Assembly (NCBI RefSeq): GCF_002245695.1
Contig: NZ_NOII01000002.1
Coordinates: 124,001 to 188,000, forward strand
Origin: Fictibacillus aquaticus
Lineage (GTDB): Bacteria; Bacillota; Bacilli; Bacillales; Fictibacillaceae
DNA: 64,000 bases
Reading direction: 5' to 3'
Part shown: one piece after another, positions 49,134 through 57,444 of the stretch
Numbering within the stretch: the first letter of the stretch is position 1
How the letters are laid out: each line of letters opens with the position of its first letter
Notes under the pieces: generated by a model
Database searches by the model: none
The model's input: only the letters and a program-made list of their open reading frames with translations
What the model was told of the DNA's origin: nothing
Made by a program: the position numbers and the translations under genes

Positions 49134-49600
49134 TCTTTCGTGATCATTTGTTTGCCGAATATGTTTGGCGGCTCCTGAAATTCTATTTTTTCTGTGATGA
49201 CGCCTGCTTCACGGAATTGTTCAACAGCGTATGGATGATTTTTATAATCCTCGCCATAATACAGTGTTTTGATGCCGCTCTGTATGATAATCCTGCAGCA
49301 GTTAAGGCACGGAAAGTGTGTCACATACATGGATGCTCCGTTTGTCGGCACGCCAAATTTTGCACATTGCAAGATGGCGTTCACTTCAGCATGGACGGTG
49401 CGGACGCAATGGTTGTCTATTACATAGCATCCTTCATCAATACAATGGACACCGCCGGAAATTGATCCATTATAGCCGCCAGCTATGATTCTGTTATCTC
49501 GTACGATCGTGGCTCCGACAGCAAGCCGGGTGCATGTGCTTCTCAATGCAAGAAGATAGCTTTGAGCCAAAAAATAGTCGTTCCATGAAATACGGTTCAT
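49130..49600 (-). CDS. comEB: dCMP deaminase family protein ComEB
   Basis: 156-residue zinc-dependent deaminase (dCMP to dUMP family). Zinc and catalytic residues are in TVHAEVNAIL (residues about 70-79) and FPCLNCCRIII, and the N-terminal region with STCTRLAVGATIVRDNRII is family-typical. It is not needed for competence in B. subtilis, but is kept in the comE operon. ComEC starts at its stop codon. Confidence 0.94.
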   Translation of the reverse strand: MNRISWNDYFLAQSYLLALRSTCTRLAVGATIVRDNRIIAGGYNGSISGGVHCIDEGCYVIDNHCVRTVHAEVNAILQCAKFGVPTNGASMYVTHFPCLNCCRIIIQSGIKTLYYGEDYKNHPYAVEQFREAGVITEKIEFQEPPNIFGKQMITKE

Positions 49601-49650
49601 ACTCGTCCCTCCTGTCTGATACTAAGTGTAGACTTACGTTCTTATCTCCG

Positions 49651-50286
49651 TCAATGAGTGAAGATGATCATTTCTTTCCATTGTTCTGCTGTCTTTTCTC
49701 CAATCCCTCTTACTTCAAGCAAATCTTCAAAAGTAGAAAAAGGACCGTTCGCATCACGATAGCTTATAATCGCATCCGCCTTAGCGGGTCCTACTCCCGG
49801 CAGCTCCATCAGCTCTTCTTTTGTCGCTGAATTGATGATGATGCTGATACCCTTAGATCCTCCCGTGCTTACTGAAGTTCCTATAGAAGATGGCGGGAGC
49901 TGCTCCCCTTTTTTTGCCGCATAAATGACCATCTCGTCGACAGCAACAGCTGCCAGATTCACAGATTTGGGATCGGCGTTTTTTGTGAACCCTCCTGCCA
50001 TTTGGATGAAGTGCATCACCCGTTCCCCTGGTTTTCCTTGATACACTCCCGGCTTTCCTACTTCTCCTTTTACATCCACCCATACTGCAGCGGGGATTTT
50101 TGTTTTCAGCTCACCTTTTTCGGCTTTAGCATCATCCTCCGCTAGCTTTTGAGAAATTGGCATCACATCCTCTTGAACTTCTTCTTTTTTATCAGTATGT
50201 CCACTGTATAAATAAATGGCGAACAGCAGCAGAAGCAGCCCTGCAATACCCGCTTTTTTCATGTGTTCCCTAAAATAATTGACCAA
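49651..50286 (-). CDS. comEA: Competence DNA receptor ComEA
   Basis: 211-residue membrane-bound receptor for double-stranded DNA. An N-terminal membrane anchor (AGIAGLLLLLFAIYLYSG) is followed by an SLBB domain (AAVWVDVKGEVGKPGVYQGKPGERVMHFI) and two helix-hairpin-helix motifs (LMELPGVGPAKADAIISY, LLEVRGIGEKTAEQW) that bind DNA. The TTG start at 50286 has GGAGG 7 nt upstream. No clear ComK box (AAAA-N5-TTTT) was seen in the 86-bp gap to comER. Confidence 0.95.
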   Translation of the reverse strand: MVNYFREHMKKAGIAGLLLLLFAIYLYSGHTDKKEEVQEDVMPISQKLAEDDAKAEKGELKTKIPAAVWVDVKGEVGKPGVYQGKPGERVMHFIQMAGGFTKNADPKSVNLAAVAVDEMVIYAAKKGEQLPPSSIGTSVSTGGSKGISIIINSATKEELMELPGVGPAKADAIISYRDANGPFSTFEDLLEVRGIGEKTAEQWKEMIIFTH

Positions 50287-50327
50287 TTTTATTCCTCCTC
50301 TATTGGACTCGAATTTCCGAAACTCAT

Positions 50328-50356
50328 ATTCTATTCATCTTCCGCATAAATTTAAA
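50328..50356 (-). promoter_or_regulatory. Possible comEA promoter
   Basis: Minus strand TTTAAA (50351-50356), 17-bp spacer, TAGAAT (50328-50333). A weak -35, as would suit an activator-dependent promoter. Confidence 0.35.
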
Positions 50357-50378
50357 TGCAGGGAAAGGAGGAATGCGT

Positions 50379-51218
50379 ATGAAGATCGGGATAATCGGTA
50401 CCGGCAATATGGGCAGTGTCCTTGCGGCATCATTCATAGAATCTTCCGCGATTCCGCAGTCAAGGCTGATGGTCACAAACAGGACAATATCTAAAGCAGA
50501 ACGTCTTAAAAATGCTTATCCAAAGCTGCGGGTTGCCGGATCAGCTCAGGAAGTGTTTCAGTTTTCTGATATCATATTTATCTGTGTAAAACCTCATGAA
50601 TTTTTCAATTTGCTTTTTGAGAACAAGTCAGCGATCGCTAAACATAAGCTTATCGTTTCTATCACCAGTCCTATTTCGTGCGAGCAGCTGGAATCACTTG
50701 TTGACTGCAACGTTGCAAGGGCCATCCCTAGCATCACCAACCGGGCGCTTTCCGGCTCTTCGCTCATCTCGTTCGGCGTCCGCTGCCATACCGAATACCG
50801 AGAAAAGCTGCTTGAGATCATGTCGTATATTTCAAAGCCTGTGCTCATCGAGGAAAACACGACAAGGGTGTCTTCCGACCTTGCGAGCTGCGGTCCGGCA
50901 TTTATAGGATTCTTGCTGCAGTGCTTCATCAACAGTGCGGTGAACGAGACGGAAATTTCAAGAGCACAGGCGACTACACTGGCAACTGAGATGATCATCG
51001 GCATGGGCAAGCTGCTTGAAAAAGAAGTTTATACACTGCCGGCGCTCATTCAAAAGGTATGTGTAAAAGGCGGAATCACAGGAGAAGGAATTAAGATCTT
51101 AAAAGGGCATGAAGAGTTGTTTGATGCAGTCATTCGCAAAACGCATGAAAAATATCATGAGGATATCGAGAAAATATCCTCACAGTTTGAAGTGAAAGAA
51201 GAGCTTCCCGAAGCCTAA
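50379..51218 (+). CDS. comER: ComER, pyrroline-5-carboxylate reductase-like protein
   Basis: 279-residue protein of the ProC family, divergent from comEA as in B. subtilis. An N-terminal Rossmann motif (IGIIGTGNMGSVLAASF) is followed by IFICVKPHEF and the C-terminal helical dimerisation domain (SSDLASCGPAFIGFLLQCF). In B. subtilis ComER has been linked to sporulation and biofilm signalling rather than proline synthesis. The start at 50379 is preferred because GGAGG is 7 nt upstream, the ATG at 50373 being too close. A reductase activity is unproven. Confidence 0.92.
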   Translation: MKIGIIGTGNMGSVLAASFIESSAIPQSRLMVTNRTISKAERLKNAYPKLRVAGSAQEVFQFSDIIFICVKPHEFFNLLFENKSAIAKHKLIVSITSPISCEQLESLVDCNVARAIPSITNRALSGSSLISFGVRCHTEYREKLLEIMSYISKPVLIEENTTRVSSDLASCGPAFIGFLLQCFINSAVNETEISRAQATTLATEMIIGMGKLLEKEVYTLPALIQKVCVKGGITGEGIKILKGHEELFDAVIRKTHEKYHEDIEKISSQFEVKEELPEA

Positions 51219-51244
51219 CAAACTTAATGTAGCTGATTTCAGCA

Positions 51245-51273
51245 AAGAAAAAAAGCCGGGAAATCCCGGCTTT
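51245..51273. terminator. Convergent terminator of comER and nrdB
   Basis: AAAGCCGGG (51252-51260) and CCCGGCTTT (51265-51273) form a perfect 9-bp stem, T-rich on the minus-strand exit. Confidence 0.88.
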
Positions 51274-52337
51274 CACAGTTCATCGAAGCCATTTTCGTCA
51301 GAAACCTTCGTATACTGTCTCGATTTCTGTTCAAAAAAATCGCTTTTTCCTGAATTTACATCAGAATAGGCTTTTATCCAAGGAAAAGGATTGGTCCTGT
51401 AATTTTCAAACGGGCGCCCAAAGCCAAGTTCGTTAACCCGCTTGTTCGCCATAAACTTGATATAATGCTCCAATTCATCATGATCGATGCCCGGCATGGC
51501 AGACCCAAGAACATGTTTGCCCCAGTTTACTTCGAGCTCAGCTGCTCTTATGAACGATTGCTGTACAAACGCTTCTGTCCGCTCATTGTTCAGCGACGGA
51601 AACTCTTCCAGCAATTCGTGAAATATCCTGCAGAACAAGTGTACATGCAGCTGTTCATCACGGTTAATATAATTGATCATCGTAGAAGTCGAGATCATTT
51701 TCTGATTCCTTGCCATACCATAGAAATAGCAAAATCCCGAATAAAAGTTCAGCCCCTCTAGTATTACATCAAAGACGATTGATTTCATAAAGGTAAGCGG
51801 TGATGGATTTGCCGCAAAATCATCATAAACCTCCGCGATAAAATCGTTGCGCTCCCTTAATATCTCATCTGTTTTCCAGTATTCAAACACTTCATCCTGT
51901 TTTCTTTTTGGAACAAGACTAGAAAGGATATACGAATATGACTGGTTATGGACAACCTCCTGAAAAGAGAGGGTGGTCATGAGCGCTACAAGGCTTGAAT
52001 CGGTCAGATACTGTGCAGCCCTGCCCGTGTAATCGGTCTGAATGCTGTCAAGAAAAGCCAGCAGCCCGATAATTTTATTAAACGCCTCTCTTTCTTCTTC
52101 AGACAGCTGCGGAAACTGCTTCACGTCGCTAGACATGTTGATCTCAAAAGGTGTCCAAAAGTTTGACAGCATATTTTTATACAGCGGATATGCCCACGGA
52201 TAGCGGACATCATCCCAGTTCAGCACATTGCTGCTACTTCCGTTAATGATGCCTGTTGATGCATTCGGCGCCCCAGGGTCATACAGGCGGCGAAGCGTTA
52301 ATGGGCTGTTCACTGACTCAGCTCTCACAGCTTTCAC
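51273..52337 (-). CDS. nrdB: Class I ribonucleotide reductase beta subunit
   Basis: Radical-generating subunit, about 350 residues, making the tyrosyl radical that drives dNTP synthesis. Carboxylate and His metal ligands are seen in LAFLDSIQTDY, FQEVVHNQSYSY, EGLNFYSGF and DEQLHVHLF. The Tyr seven residues after the second ligand Glu is the expected radical site, so this is not the tyrosine-independent class Ie type. The reading frame overlaps nrdA by 20 bp. GTG codons at 52337, 52328 and 52313 could each be the start, and the ribosome binding site AAGGA fits 52328 best. Confidence 0.93.
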   Translation of the reverse strand: MKAVRAESVNSPLTLRRLYDPGAPNASTGIINGSSSNVLNWDDVRYPWAYPLYKNMLSNFWTPFEINMSSDVKQFPQLSEEEREAFNKIIGLLAFLDSIQTDYTGRAAQYLTDSSLVALMTTLSFQEVVHNQSYSYILSSLVPKRKQDEVFEYWKTDEILRERNDFIAEVYDDFAANPSPLTFMKSIVFDVILEGLNFYSGFCYFYGMARNQKMISTSTMINYINRDEQLHVHLFCRIFHELLEEFPSLNNERTEAFVQQSFIRAAELEVNWGKHVLGSAMPGIDHDELEHYIKFMANKRVNELGFGRPFENYRTNPFPWIKAYSDVNSGKSDFFEQKSRQYTKVSDENGFDEL

Positions 52338-54540
52338 ATCCTTCCAGTTCGGACGAAGTTGACCGTGTATAATAGGTGGTCTTCAAGCCGCTCTGCCACG
52401 CATCCAGATGAAGGCCAAGCAATTCCTTCGCTTTGATGCTGTTCGTCACGTACAGGTTAAAGGAGATCGACTGGTCCACATGCCGCTGTCTCGCGCTGTT
52501 CTGTCTTATGCTCCAATGCTGGTCGATAACAAAAGCTGATTTGTAATACCAAAATGTTGAAGGCGACAAGTCAGGCGCCGTAACAGGAATTCTGTAATTT
52601 TTCTTCTCTTCCGAATACATTTTATTAAAAACGGGATCAATGCTCGGTGTGGAGTTGGCGATAATGGAGGTAGAAGCGTTAGGCGCAACCGCCATCAGAT
52701 AGCCGTTTCGCATGCCTGACTTTGCCGCTTTGTACTTTAGCTTCTTCCATCTTTCACTACTATAGCCCCGGGATTCAAAATAACCGCCTGTATCCCATTC
52801 GGATCCGGAACATGCCGGGTATGCACCTTTTTCTTCTGCCAGAGCAGCGCTCGCTTTAATCACAAGATAGTTGATCGTCTCATAAAGCTCGTCTGCATAC
52901 TTGACCGCTTCCTCTGATTCCCATGACAGTTTCTTCAAAGCGAGAAGATGGTGCCAGCCAAACGTCCCAAGCCCTATCGCCCGATATTTTTTATTTGTCA
53001 TCTCAGCTTGCGGTACGTCAAGTGTGTTCACATCTATGACATTATCCAGCATTCTGACTTGGATCATGATCAGCCTCTCAAGGCAGTCATCACTAACGGT
53101 CCTGGCTAGAGAGATGGATGATAAATTACAGACAACAAAATCTCCAGGTTCTTTCTTGATGATGATCTTGCCGTCCTCTGTCGTTTCTGAAACAACTCTT
53201 GTTACCGACTGGTTCTGTGTGATTTCTGTACAAAGATTGCTGCAATAAATCATTCCGGCGTGCTTGTTTGGATTCATCCTGTTGACCGTGTCGCGGTAAA
53301 ACATGAACGGTGTCCCCGTCTCCAGCTGCGATTTCATGATACGTTTCATAATTTCAATCGCTGATATGTCCACTCTGGAAAGGCGGCTATTTCTGACACA
53401 CTGTTCATATCGTCTTCGGAATGTGCCGCCGCCCTTTTTTTCATCATACGAATCTTCCAGTGAAAATCCCATCACCTGGCGGATTTCATGCGGATCGAAC
53501 AGACACCACATCTCTCTTTTTTCAACTGCCTCCATGAAAAGGTCAGGAATGCACACACCCGTAAATAAATCGTGTGTTCGTTTCCGCTCATCTCCGTTAT
53601 TAAGCTTGGCGTCCAAAAATTCGATGATGTCCTTGTTCCAAATATCCTGATAAACCGCGATCGCTCCTTGCCGTTGCCCAAGCTGGTCGACTGAAACGGC
53701 CGTATTGTTCAGCTGTTTCATCCACGGCAGGCAGCCAGAAGAGTTTCCTTTAAATCCTCTTATATCAGATCCACGTGAACGTATCTTGCCAAGATAGATA
53801 CCGAGCCCGCCTCCATTTTTCGAGACGGTTGCCGCATCCGTATTGCTCTCAAAGATCCCTCGTAAACTATCGTCCATCGTATCAATAAAGCAAGAGCTCA
53901 ACTGGCCAGACACCTTCCCCGCATTCGTGAGTGTCGGTGTAGCGACTGTCATATACAAGTTTGACAGCGCCCAATACGCTTCTTTGACTAAAGCTATCCT
54001 ATTTGCGGCTGCTTCATTTCGCATTAAAGCCATGGAGATGATCATAAACCTTTCTTGCGGAAGCTCGATCACGTTTCCTTCATGATCTCTTGCAAGGTAC
54101 CGTTCTGCCAGTGTAACAATTCCGATGTATGTAAAAAGCTTGTCTTTTTCTTTATCCAGCACAGCGCCAAGCTCCTCAATCTCTTTTTTTGAGTACGCTT
54201 GGATTAGCGCTGCGTCATATATGCCGTTTTCCGTCATGTGATCAACCATCTCATAAAATGGCGGATACTCCGCAGCAGCCTTCAATCCCCTGTTTTTTGC
54301 GGCTTTTTCGTATAAAGATTCAAGAAACAGGCTTGCCGCAGCAAATGTCCAGTCCGGCTCTTTTGTGCTCATTTCATCAAGTGCTCTTCTAATGCACTCT
54401 TTCAACGTTTCCTCTTCGTTCTGATTTTTGTTTAACAGCTTTTCTGCTTTTTCTAAATAATTATCCATTGAGAGCCGGGGAAATCGTTCGCTTAATGTGT
54501 TCAGCCAATCCCCGAGCCTTGTTTTTGCTACTGTTGTCAT
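52318..54540 (-). CDS. nrdA: Class I ribonucleotide reductase alpha subunit
   Basis: Catalytic subunit, 740 residues, reducing NDPs to dNDPs with radical input from NrdB. Active-site residues are visible: Cys in GQLSSCF, the thiyl Cys in CSNLCTEI, Cys in VVCNLSS, the radical-transfer pair in KTTYYTRS and a C-terminal redox CxxC pair (GCESCES). The specificity region GIYLGKIRSRGSDIRGFKG is intact. No obvious ATP-cone was recognised in the first 90 residues. The ATG has GGAGGGA upstream. Transcription passes a cobalamin riboswitch and a terminator before the gene. Confidence 0.94.
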   Translation of the reverse strand: MTTVAKTRLGDWLNTLSERFPRLSMDNYLEKAEKLLNKNQNEEETLKECIRRALDEMSTKEPDWTFAAASLFLESLYEKAAKNRGLKAAAEYPPFYEMVDHMTENGIYDAALIQAYSKKEIEELGAVLDKEKDKLFTYIGIVTLAERYLARDHEGNVIELPQERFMIISMALMRNEAAANRIALVKEAYWALSNLYMTVATPTLTNAGKVSGQLSSCFIDTMDDSLRGIFESNTDAATVSKNGGGLGIYLGKIRSRGSDIRGFKGNSSGCLPWMKQLNNTAVSVDQLGQRQGAIAVYQDIWNKDIIEFLDAKLNNGDERKRTHDLFTGVCIPDLFMEAVEKREMWCLFDPHEIRQVMGFSLEDSYDEKKGGGTFRRRYEQCVRNSRLSRVDISAIEIMKRIMKSQLETGTPFMFYRDTVNRMNPNKHAGMIYCSNLCTEITQNQSVTRVVSETTEDGKIIIKKEPGDFVVCNLSSISLARTVSDDCLERLIMIQVRMLDNVIDVNTLDVPQAEMTNKKYRAIGLGTFGWHHLLALKKLSWESEEAVKYADELYETINYLVIKASAALAEEKGAYPACSGSEWDTGGYFESRGYSSERWKKLKYKAAKSGMRNGYLMAVAPNASTSIIANSTPSIDPVFNKMYSEEKKNYRIPVTAPDLSPSTFWYYKSAFVIDQHWSIRQNSARQRHVDQSISFNLYVTNSIKAKELLGLHLDAWQSGLKTTYYTRSTSSELEGCESCES

Positions 54541-54571
54541 TATAAGTTCCCTCCTTCATTTTTCTGGGCAT

Positions 54572-54598
54572 AAAAAAAGCCCTTCCGGGAAGAAGGAC
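54572..54598 (-). terminator. Riboswitch expression-platform terminator
   Basis: GTCCTTC and GAAGGGC arms (54579-54598) followed on the minus strand by T7, about 30 bp before the nrdA start. It should form when cobalamin is bound. Confidence 0.75.
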
Positions 54599-54669
54599 GC
54601 AAGAAACCAATTTGCCGCATAGCAAAAACAGGCTTTTTACGGTCCCAATCCCCGGGAACTAAAGCATAA

Positions 54670-54831
54670 GAATAAAAGGCAGGTCTACTGGCTTTGCTTC
54701 TTCCTACTCCGGACCTTCCCATGCTATGAAAGCACAGTGGCATCTCCGTTTCGTCCACATTTACAGTTGCGGGGACAGCTCCGGCATTTCTCCGGATTCC
54801 CTTTTCAGCCTATAAAAGGCACCTTTTATTC
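54670..54831 (-). promoter_or_regulatory. Cobalamin (B12) riboswitch aptamer
   Basis: The minus strand carries the conserved B12 elements in order: AAAAGGGAAT, CCGGAGAAATGCCGG, GCTGTCCCCGCAACTGTAA, the B12 box GATGCCACTG, GGGAAGG, AGTAGGAAGAAG and AAGCCAGTAGACCTGCC. The ends form a perfect 10-bp P1 stem (GAATAAAAGG with CCTTTTATTC). It lies in the nrdA leader, so B12 should switch off this B12-independent reductase. Confidence 0.95.
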
Positions 54832-54859
54832 AATATGTAGTTTTATTAACTCTACTTTC

Positions 54860-54875
54860 ACACTAAATATTGTGA
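54860..54875 (-). promoter_or_regulatory. NrdR box
   Basis: The minus strand reads TCACAATATTTAGTGT, 15 of 16 matches to the NrdR consensus ACACWATATWTWGTGT. It lies directly downstream of a TTGACA. The expected second box about 31 bp away is at best weak. Confidence 0.65.
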
Positions 54876-54876
54876 T

Positions 54877-54882
54877 TGTCAA
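54877..54882 (-). promoter_or_regulatory. -35 element of the nrdA-nrdB promoter
   Basis: Perfect TTGACA on the minus strand, adjacent to the NrdR box. No good -10 was found at 16-18 bp, so the promoter may be weak or activator-assisted. Confidence 0.4.
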
Positions 54883-54970
54883 GATGCTAGAATCATATCA
54901 AAACTTGTAAAATGGCGGTACACAAAGGCGTTAGACAGAAAAAATTTTTTTCGAATTATCCATGACCTGA

Positions 54971-55017
54971 AAAAAATGAACTCCGTCAAGATGCATTGAT
55001 CTGGCGGAGTTCATTTT
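54971..55017 (-). terminator. Terminator of the bdhA operon
   Basis: ATGAACTCCG (54976-54985) and CGGAGTTCAT (55004-55013), then a T run on the minus strand. Confidence 0.85.
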
Positions 55018-55018
55018 C

Positions 55019-55804
55019 TTATTGTGCAGTATAGCCGCCGTCGATGACGACCGCCTGACCGGTTATTCCTTTCGCCTTATCGCTCGACAGATAGATGGCG
55101 TAATCAGCGATTTCTTTTACATCAAGAAGTCTTTTCTGCGGTACTAGAGGATAGATGACTTCCTCTAGTACACTCTCAAGAGGCACGCTGCGTGTTTTTG
55201 CGAGATCCTCGAGCTGGCCGCGGACAAGAGGCGTATCCACATATCCAGGACAGATTGCATTAACAGTGATACCATGCTCAGCCCCTTCAAGTGCCGACAC
55301 TTTCGTCAGACCGATCACGCCGTGCTTGGAACTGTTATAAGCAGCTTTGCCAGCAAATCCCACAAGTCCGTTGATGGAAGCCATATTGATGATCCGGCCG
55401 CTTCCCTGCTTTTTCATATGAGGAAAAATATGCTTTGTTGCAATAAATGGTGCAGTGAGCATGATTTTCACAAGCAGTTCAAATTTATCAGTCGGAAATT
55501 CCTCAAGCGGAGACACATATTGGAGACCAGCGTTATTGATGAGCACATCGATCTTGCCAAATGCCGTAACGGCCTCATCCAATGCGGCAGCGATCTCATC
55601 TTCCTTCGTTACATCACAGCGGATCGCAATCGCTTTAAACCCTTGGTCTTCCAGTTCTCTAGCTGTTTCTTCCGCTTTTTCCGCCTGCAAGTCACTGATA
55701 ACAACTGCAGCGCCTTCTGCTGCAAATGCCGCAGCAAGCTCTTTTCCGATGCCGCTTGCCGCACCTGTAATAAAAGCAGATTTCCCTTCTAATAATCCGT
55801 TCAT
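55019..55804 (-). CDS. bdhA: 3-hydroxybutyrate dehydrogenase
   Basis: NAD-dependent short-chain dehydrogenase, 261 residues, oxidising 3-hydroxybutyrate to acetoacetate. SDR motifs: TGAASGIG (cofactor loop, residues 14-21), NNAG, the catalytic Ser in NMASINGLVG and YNSSK. The sequence resembles BdhA/HbdH enzymes, including the GLQYVSPLEEFP stretch and ICPGYVDTPLV. It lies 27 bp downstream of a GntP-family permease, the same pairing as yxjC-yxjF in B. subtilis, supporting the substrate. Confidence 0.92.
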   Translation of the reverse strand: MNGLLEGKSAFITGAASGIGKELAAAFAAEGAAVVISDLQAEKAEETARELEDQGFKAIAIRCDVTKEDEIAAALDEAVTAFGKIDVLINNAGLQYVSPLEEFPTDKFELLVKIMLTAPFIATKHIFPHMKKQGSGRIINMASINGLVGFAGKAAYNSSKHGVIGLTKVSALEGAEHGITVNAICPGYVDTPLVRGQLEDLAKTRSVPLESVLEEVIYPLVPQKRLLDVKEIADYAIYLSSDKAKGITGQAVVIDGGYTAQ

Positions 55805-55831
55805 AATATTCCCCTTTCTAAAAGCAGGTTT

Positions 55832-57226
55832 TTACACGATGCCAAACATATAGTAAAGAGCAATGATAACGAATACCGCTGCAGTTTTAATCAAAGTCAT
55901 AGCAAAAATATCGATATATGACTGTTTATGTGTCAATCCAGTTACAGCAAGAAGGGTGATGACCGCTCCGTTATGCGGCAATGTATCCATACCGCCAGAA
56001 GCCATCGATGCTACGCGATGCAATACTTCTGGACTGATTCCAAGCTTTTCAGCCTGTTCAATGTACTGTTCGCTCATTGTGGCAAGCGCGATACTCATCC
56101 CGCCGGATGCAGAACCTGTGATCCCAGCAAGCGTTGTCGTCGTTACCGCTTCGTTCACGAGCGGGTCTGTGATTGTATCAGACATTGCCTTGTTCACCGC
56201 AGCAAAACCTGGAAGAGCAGCGATAACTCCACCGAAGCCGTATTCAGAAGCCGTGTTAAGCGTAGCGAGCAAAGCTCCCCCGATCGACAGGTTCAAGCCT
56301 TTGTTAAAGTTCTCTTTCATTCTCTTGAATCCAAAAATGAATACGGTTACAATTCCGATGATAAGAGCTCCTTCTACAGCCCAGACAGCTGAAAGCTTCG
56401 CGATTTCGATCGGAGCTACATCCTTCATTCCAAGTGCAGAGAAATCAAACGTTTTCCCATAATATTTTGGAATGAGCTCGGTGAAAATTTTGTTGAACAC
56501 ACCGACAAGAAGAAGCGGCAGGATGGCTATAAATGCATTTGGCAGGTTAGTGTCATCGATCTTTTCTGGTTCGTTTTCATGACCGGTGCCGTACCCCTCA
56601 CCCTTGTTAGCAGCCTGGCGGCGGCGCCATTCCAGATACGTCATCCCTAAAACAAGAACGAATAGCCCTCCAATGAATCCGAGCCATGGTGCTGCCCAAG
56701 TATCTGTCCCAAAGAACGATGTTGGGATGATGTTTTGAATCTGCGGACTTCCTGGGAAGGCGTCCATCGTAAACGTGAAGGCACCAAGTGCGATCGTTCC
56801 TGGGATGAGGCGTTTTGGAATATCAGCTGCTTTAAATAGCTCGGCAGCAAATGGATAAAGTGCGAATGCTACAACAAACAGTGAAACGCCGCCATACGTC
56901 AGGATAGCGCCAACCAGCACGATCGCGAGCATCGCTCGGGACGGTCCGATCAGCTTGATGACACTTCTTGTGATAGACTTGGCAAATCCAGACATCTCGA
57001 TAACTTTCCCGAAGATCGCCCCAAGAAGGAATACCGGGAAATAAAGTTTAATGAAGCCGACCATTTTTTCCATAAAGACCCCGGAAAAGAATGGAAGAAC
57101 ATGCGCTGGCTCTGTCAAAAGGACTGCGAAAAGCGCGGCGATCGGCGCAAACAAAATGACACTGAAGCCTCTGTAAGCAACGAACATTAGAAAAAATAAT
57201 GAAAGCAGAATAATAATGATGTCCAT
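55832..57226 (-). CDS. GntP-family permease, probable 3-hydroxybutyrate transporter
   Basis: 464-residue membrane transporter of the gluconate permease (GntP) family, with about 12 hydrophobic segments and the conserved GASGGMSIAL-type loop (GSASGGMSIALATM) and MDTLPHNGAVITLL near the C-terminus. The ribosome binding site AGGAGGTCA is excellent. Because it is co-transcribed with 3-hydroxybutyrate dehydrogenase, uptake of 3-hydroxybutyrate is more likely than gluconate. It is the first gene behind the sigma-54 promoter at 57293-57308. Confidence 0.9.
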   Translation of the reverse strand: MDIIIILLSLFFLMFVAYRGFSVILFAPIAALFAVLLTEPAHVLPFFSGVFMEKMVGFIKLYFPVFLLGAIFGKVIEMSGFAKSITRSVIKLIGPSRAMLAIVLVGAILTYGGVSLFVVAFALYPFAAELFKAADIPKRLIPGTIALGAFTFTMDAFPGSPQIQNIIPTSFFGTDTWAAPWLGFIGGLFVLVLGMTYLEWRRRQAANKGEGYGTGHENEPEKIDDTNLPNAFIAILPLLLVGVFNKIFTELIPKYYGKTFDFSALGMKDVAPIEIAKLSAVWAVEGALIIGIVTVFIFGFKRMKENFNKGLNLSIGGALLATLNTASEYGFGGVIAALPGFAAVNKAMSDTITDPLVNEAVTTTTLAGITGSASGGMSIALATMSEQYIEQAEKLGISPEVLHRVASMASGGMDTLPHNGAVITLLAVTGLTHKQSYIDIFAMTLIKTAAVFVIIALYYMFGIV

Positions 57227-57292
57227 TTTATGACCTCCTTTTATAATAGCCGGCAGATACCGGCAAAGGCTGATAGCCTCCTGTTATAGACT

Positions 57293-57308
57293 TGCAAGAT
57301 GCATGCCA
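57293..57308 (-). promoter_or_regulatory. Sigma-54 (SigL) promoter of the permease-bdhA operon
   Basis: Minus strand TGGCAT - 5 nt - TTGCA, matching the -24/-12 consensus TGGCAC-N5-TTGCW at all but one position. It lies 67 bp upstream of the permease start. Confidence 0.85.
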
Positions 57309-57349
57309 ACTTTTAATTCGCAAAATTCAGACTTTACGATTCTGATATA

Positions 57350-57363
57350 TCCGGTTTCCCGGA
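57350..57363. promoter_or_regulatory. Third enhancer-like half palindrome
   Basis: TCCGG - 4 nt - CCGGA palindrome, sharing TCCGG and CCGGA with the larger inverted repeat at 57403-57440. It is a probable additional activator site. Confidence 0.45.
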
Positions 57364-57402
57364 AAATATAATCAGCTTTTCATATTTATAAAGTTTTGTT
57401 TG

Positions 57403-57440
57403 TTCCGTTTTTCCGGAATTCAAACTCCGGAAAAACGGAA
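57403..57440. promoter_or_regulatory. Upstream activator sequence for the sigma-54 activator
   Basis: TTCCGTTTTTCCGGA (57403-57417) and TCCGGAAAAACGGAA (57426-57440) are perfect 15-bp inverted copies. They lie about 95-130 bp upstream of the -24 box. No T run follows, so it is not a terminator. It begins 4 bp after the activator gene ends. Confidence 0.65.
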
Positions 57441-57444
57441 ACTT

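Noticed and set aside
50287-50378. ComK box (AAAA-N5-TTTT pair) between comEA and comER
   Set aside because: Looked for because comE is ComK-dependent in B. subtilis. No convincing pair was found in the gap.
55863-56462. 199-codon plus-strand frame opposite the GntP permease
   Set aside because: Antisense shadow; hydrophobic codons of the permease read in reverse commonly leave such frames open.
57403-57440. Terminator of the sigma-54 activator gene
   Set aside because: The 15-bp stem is perfect but no T run follows on the minus strand, and its distance to the -24/-12 promoter fits an enhancer better.
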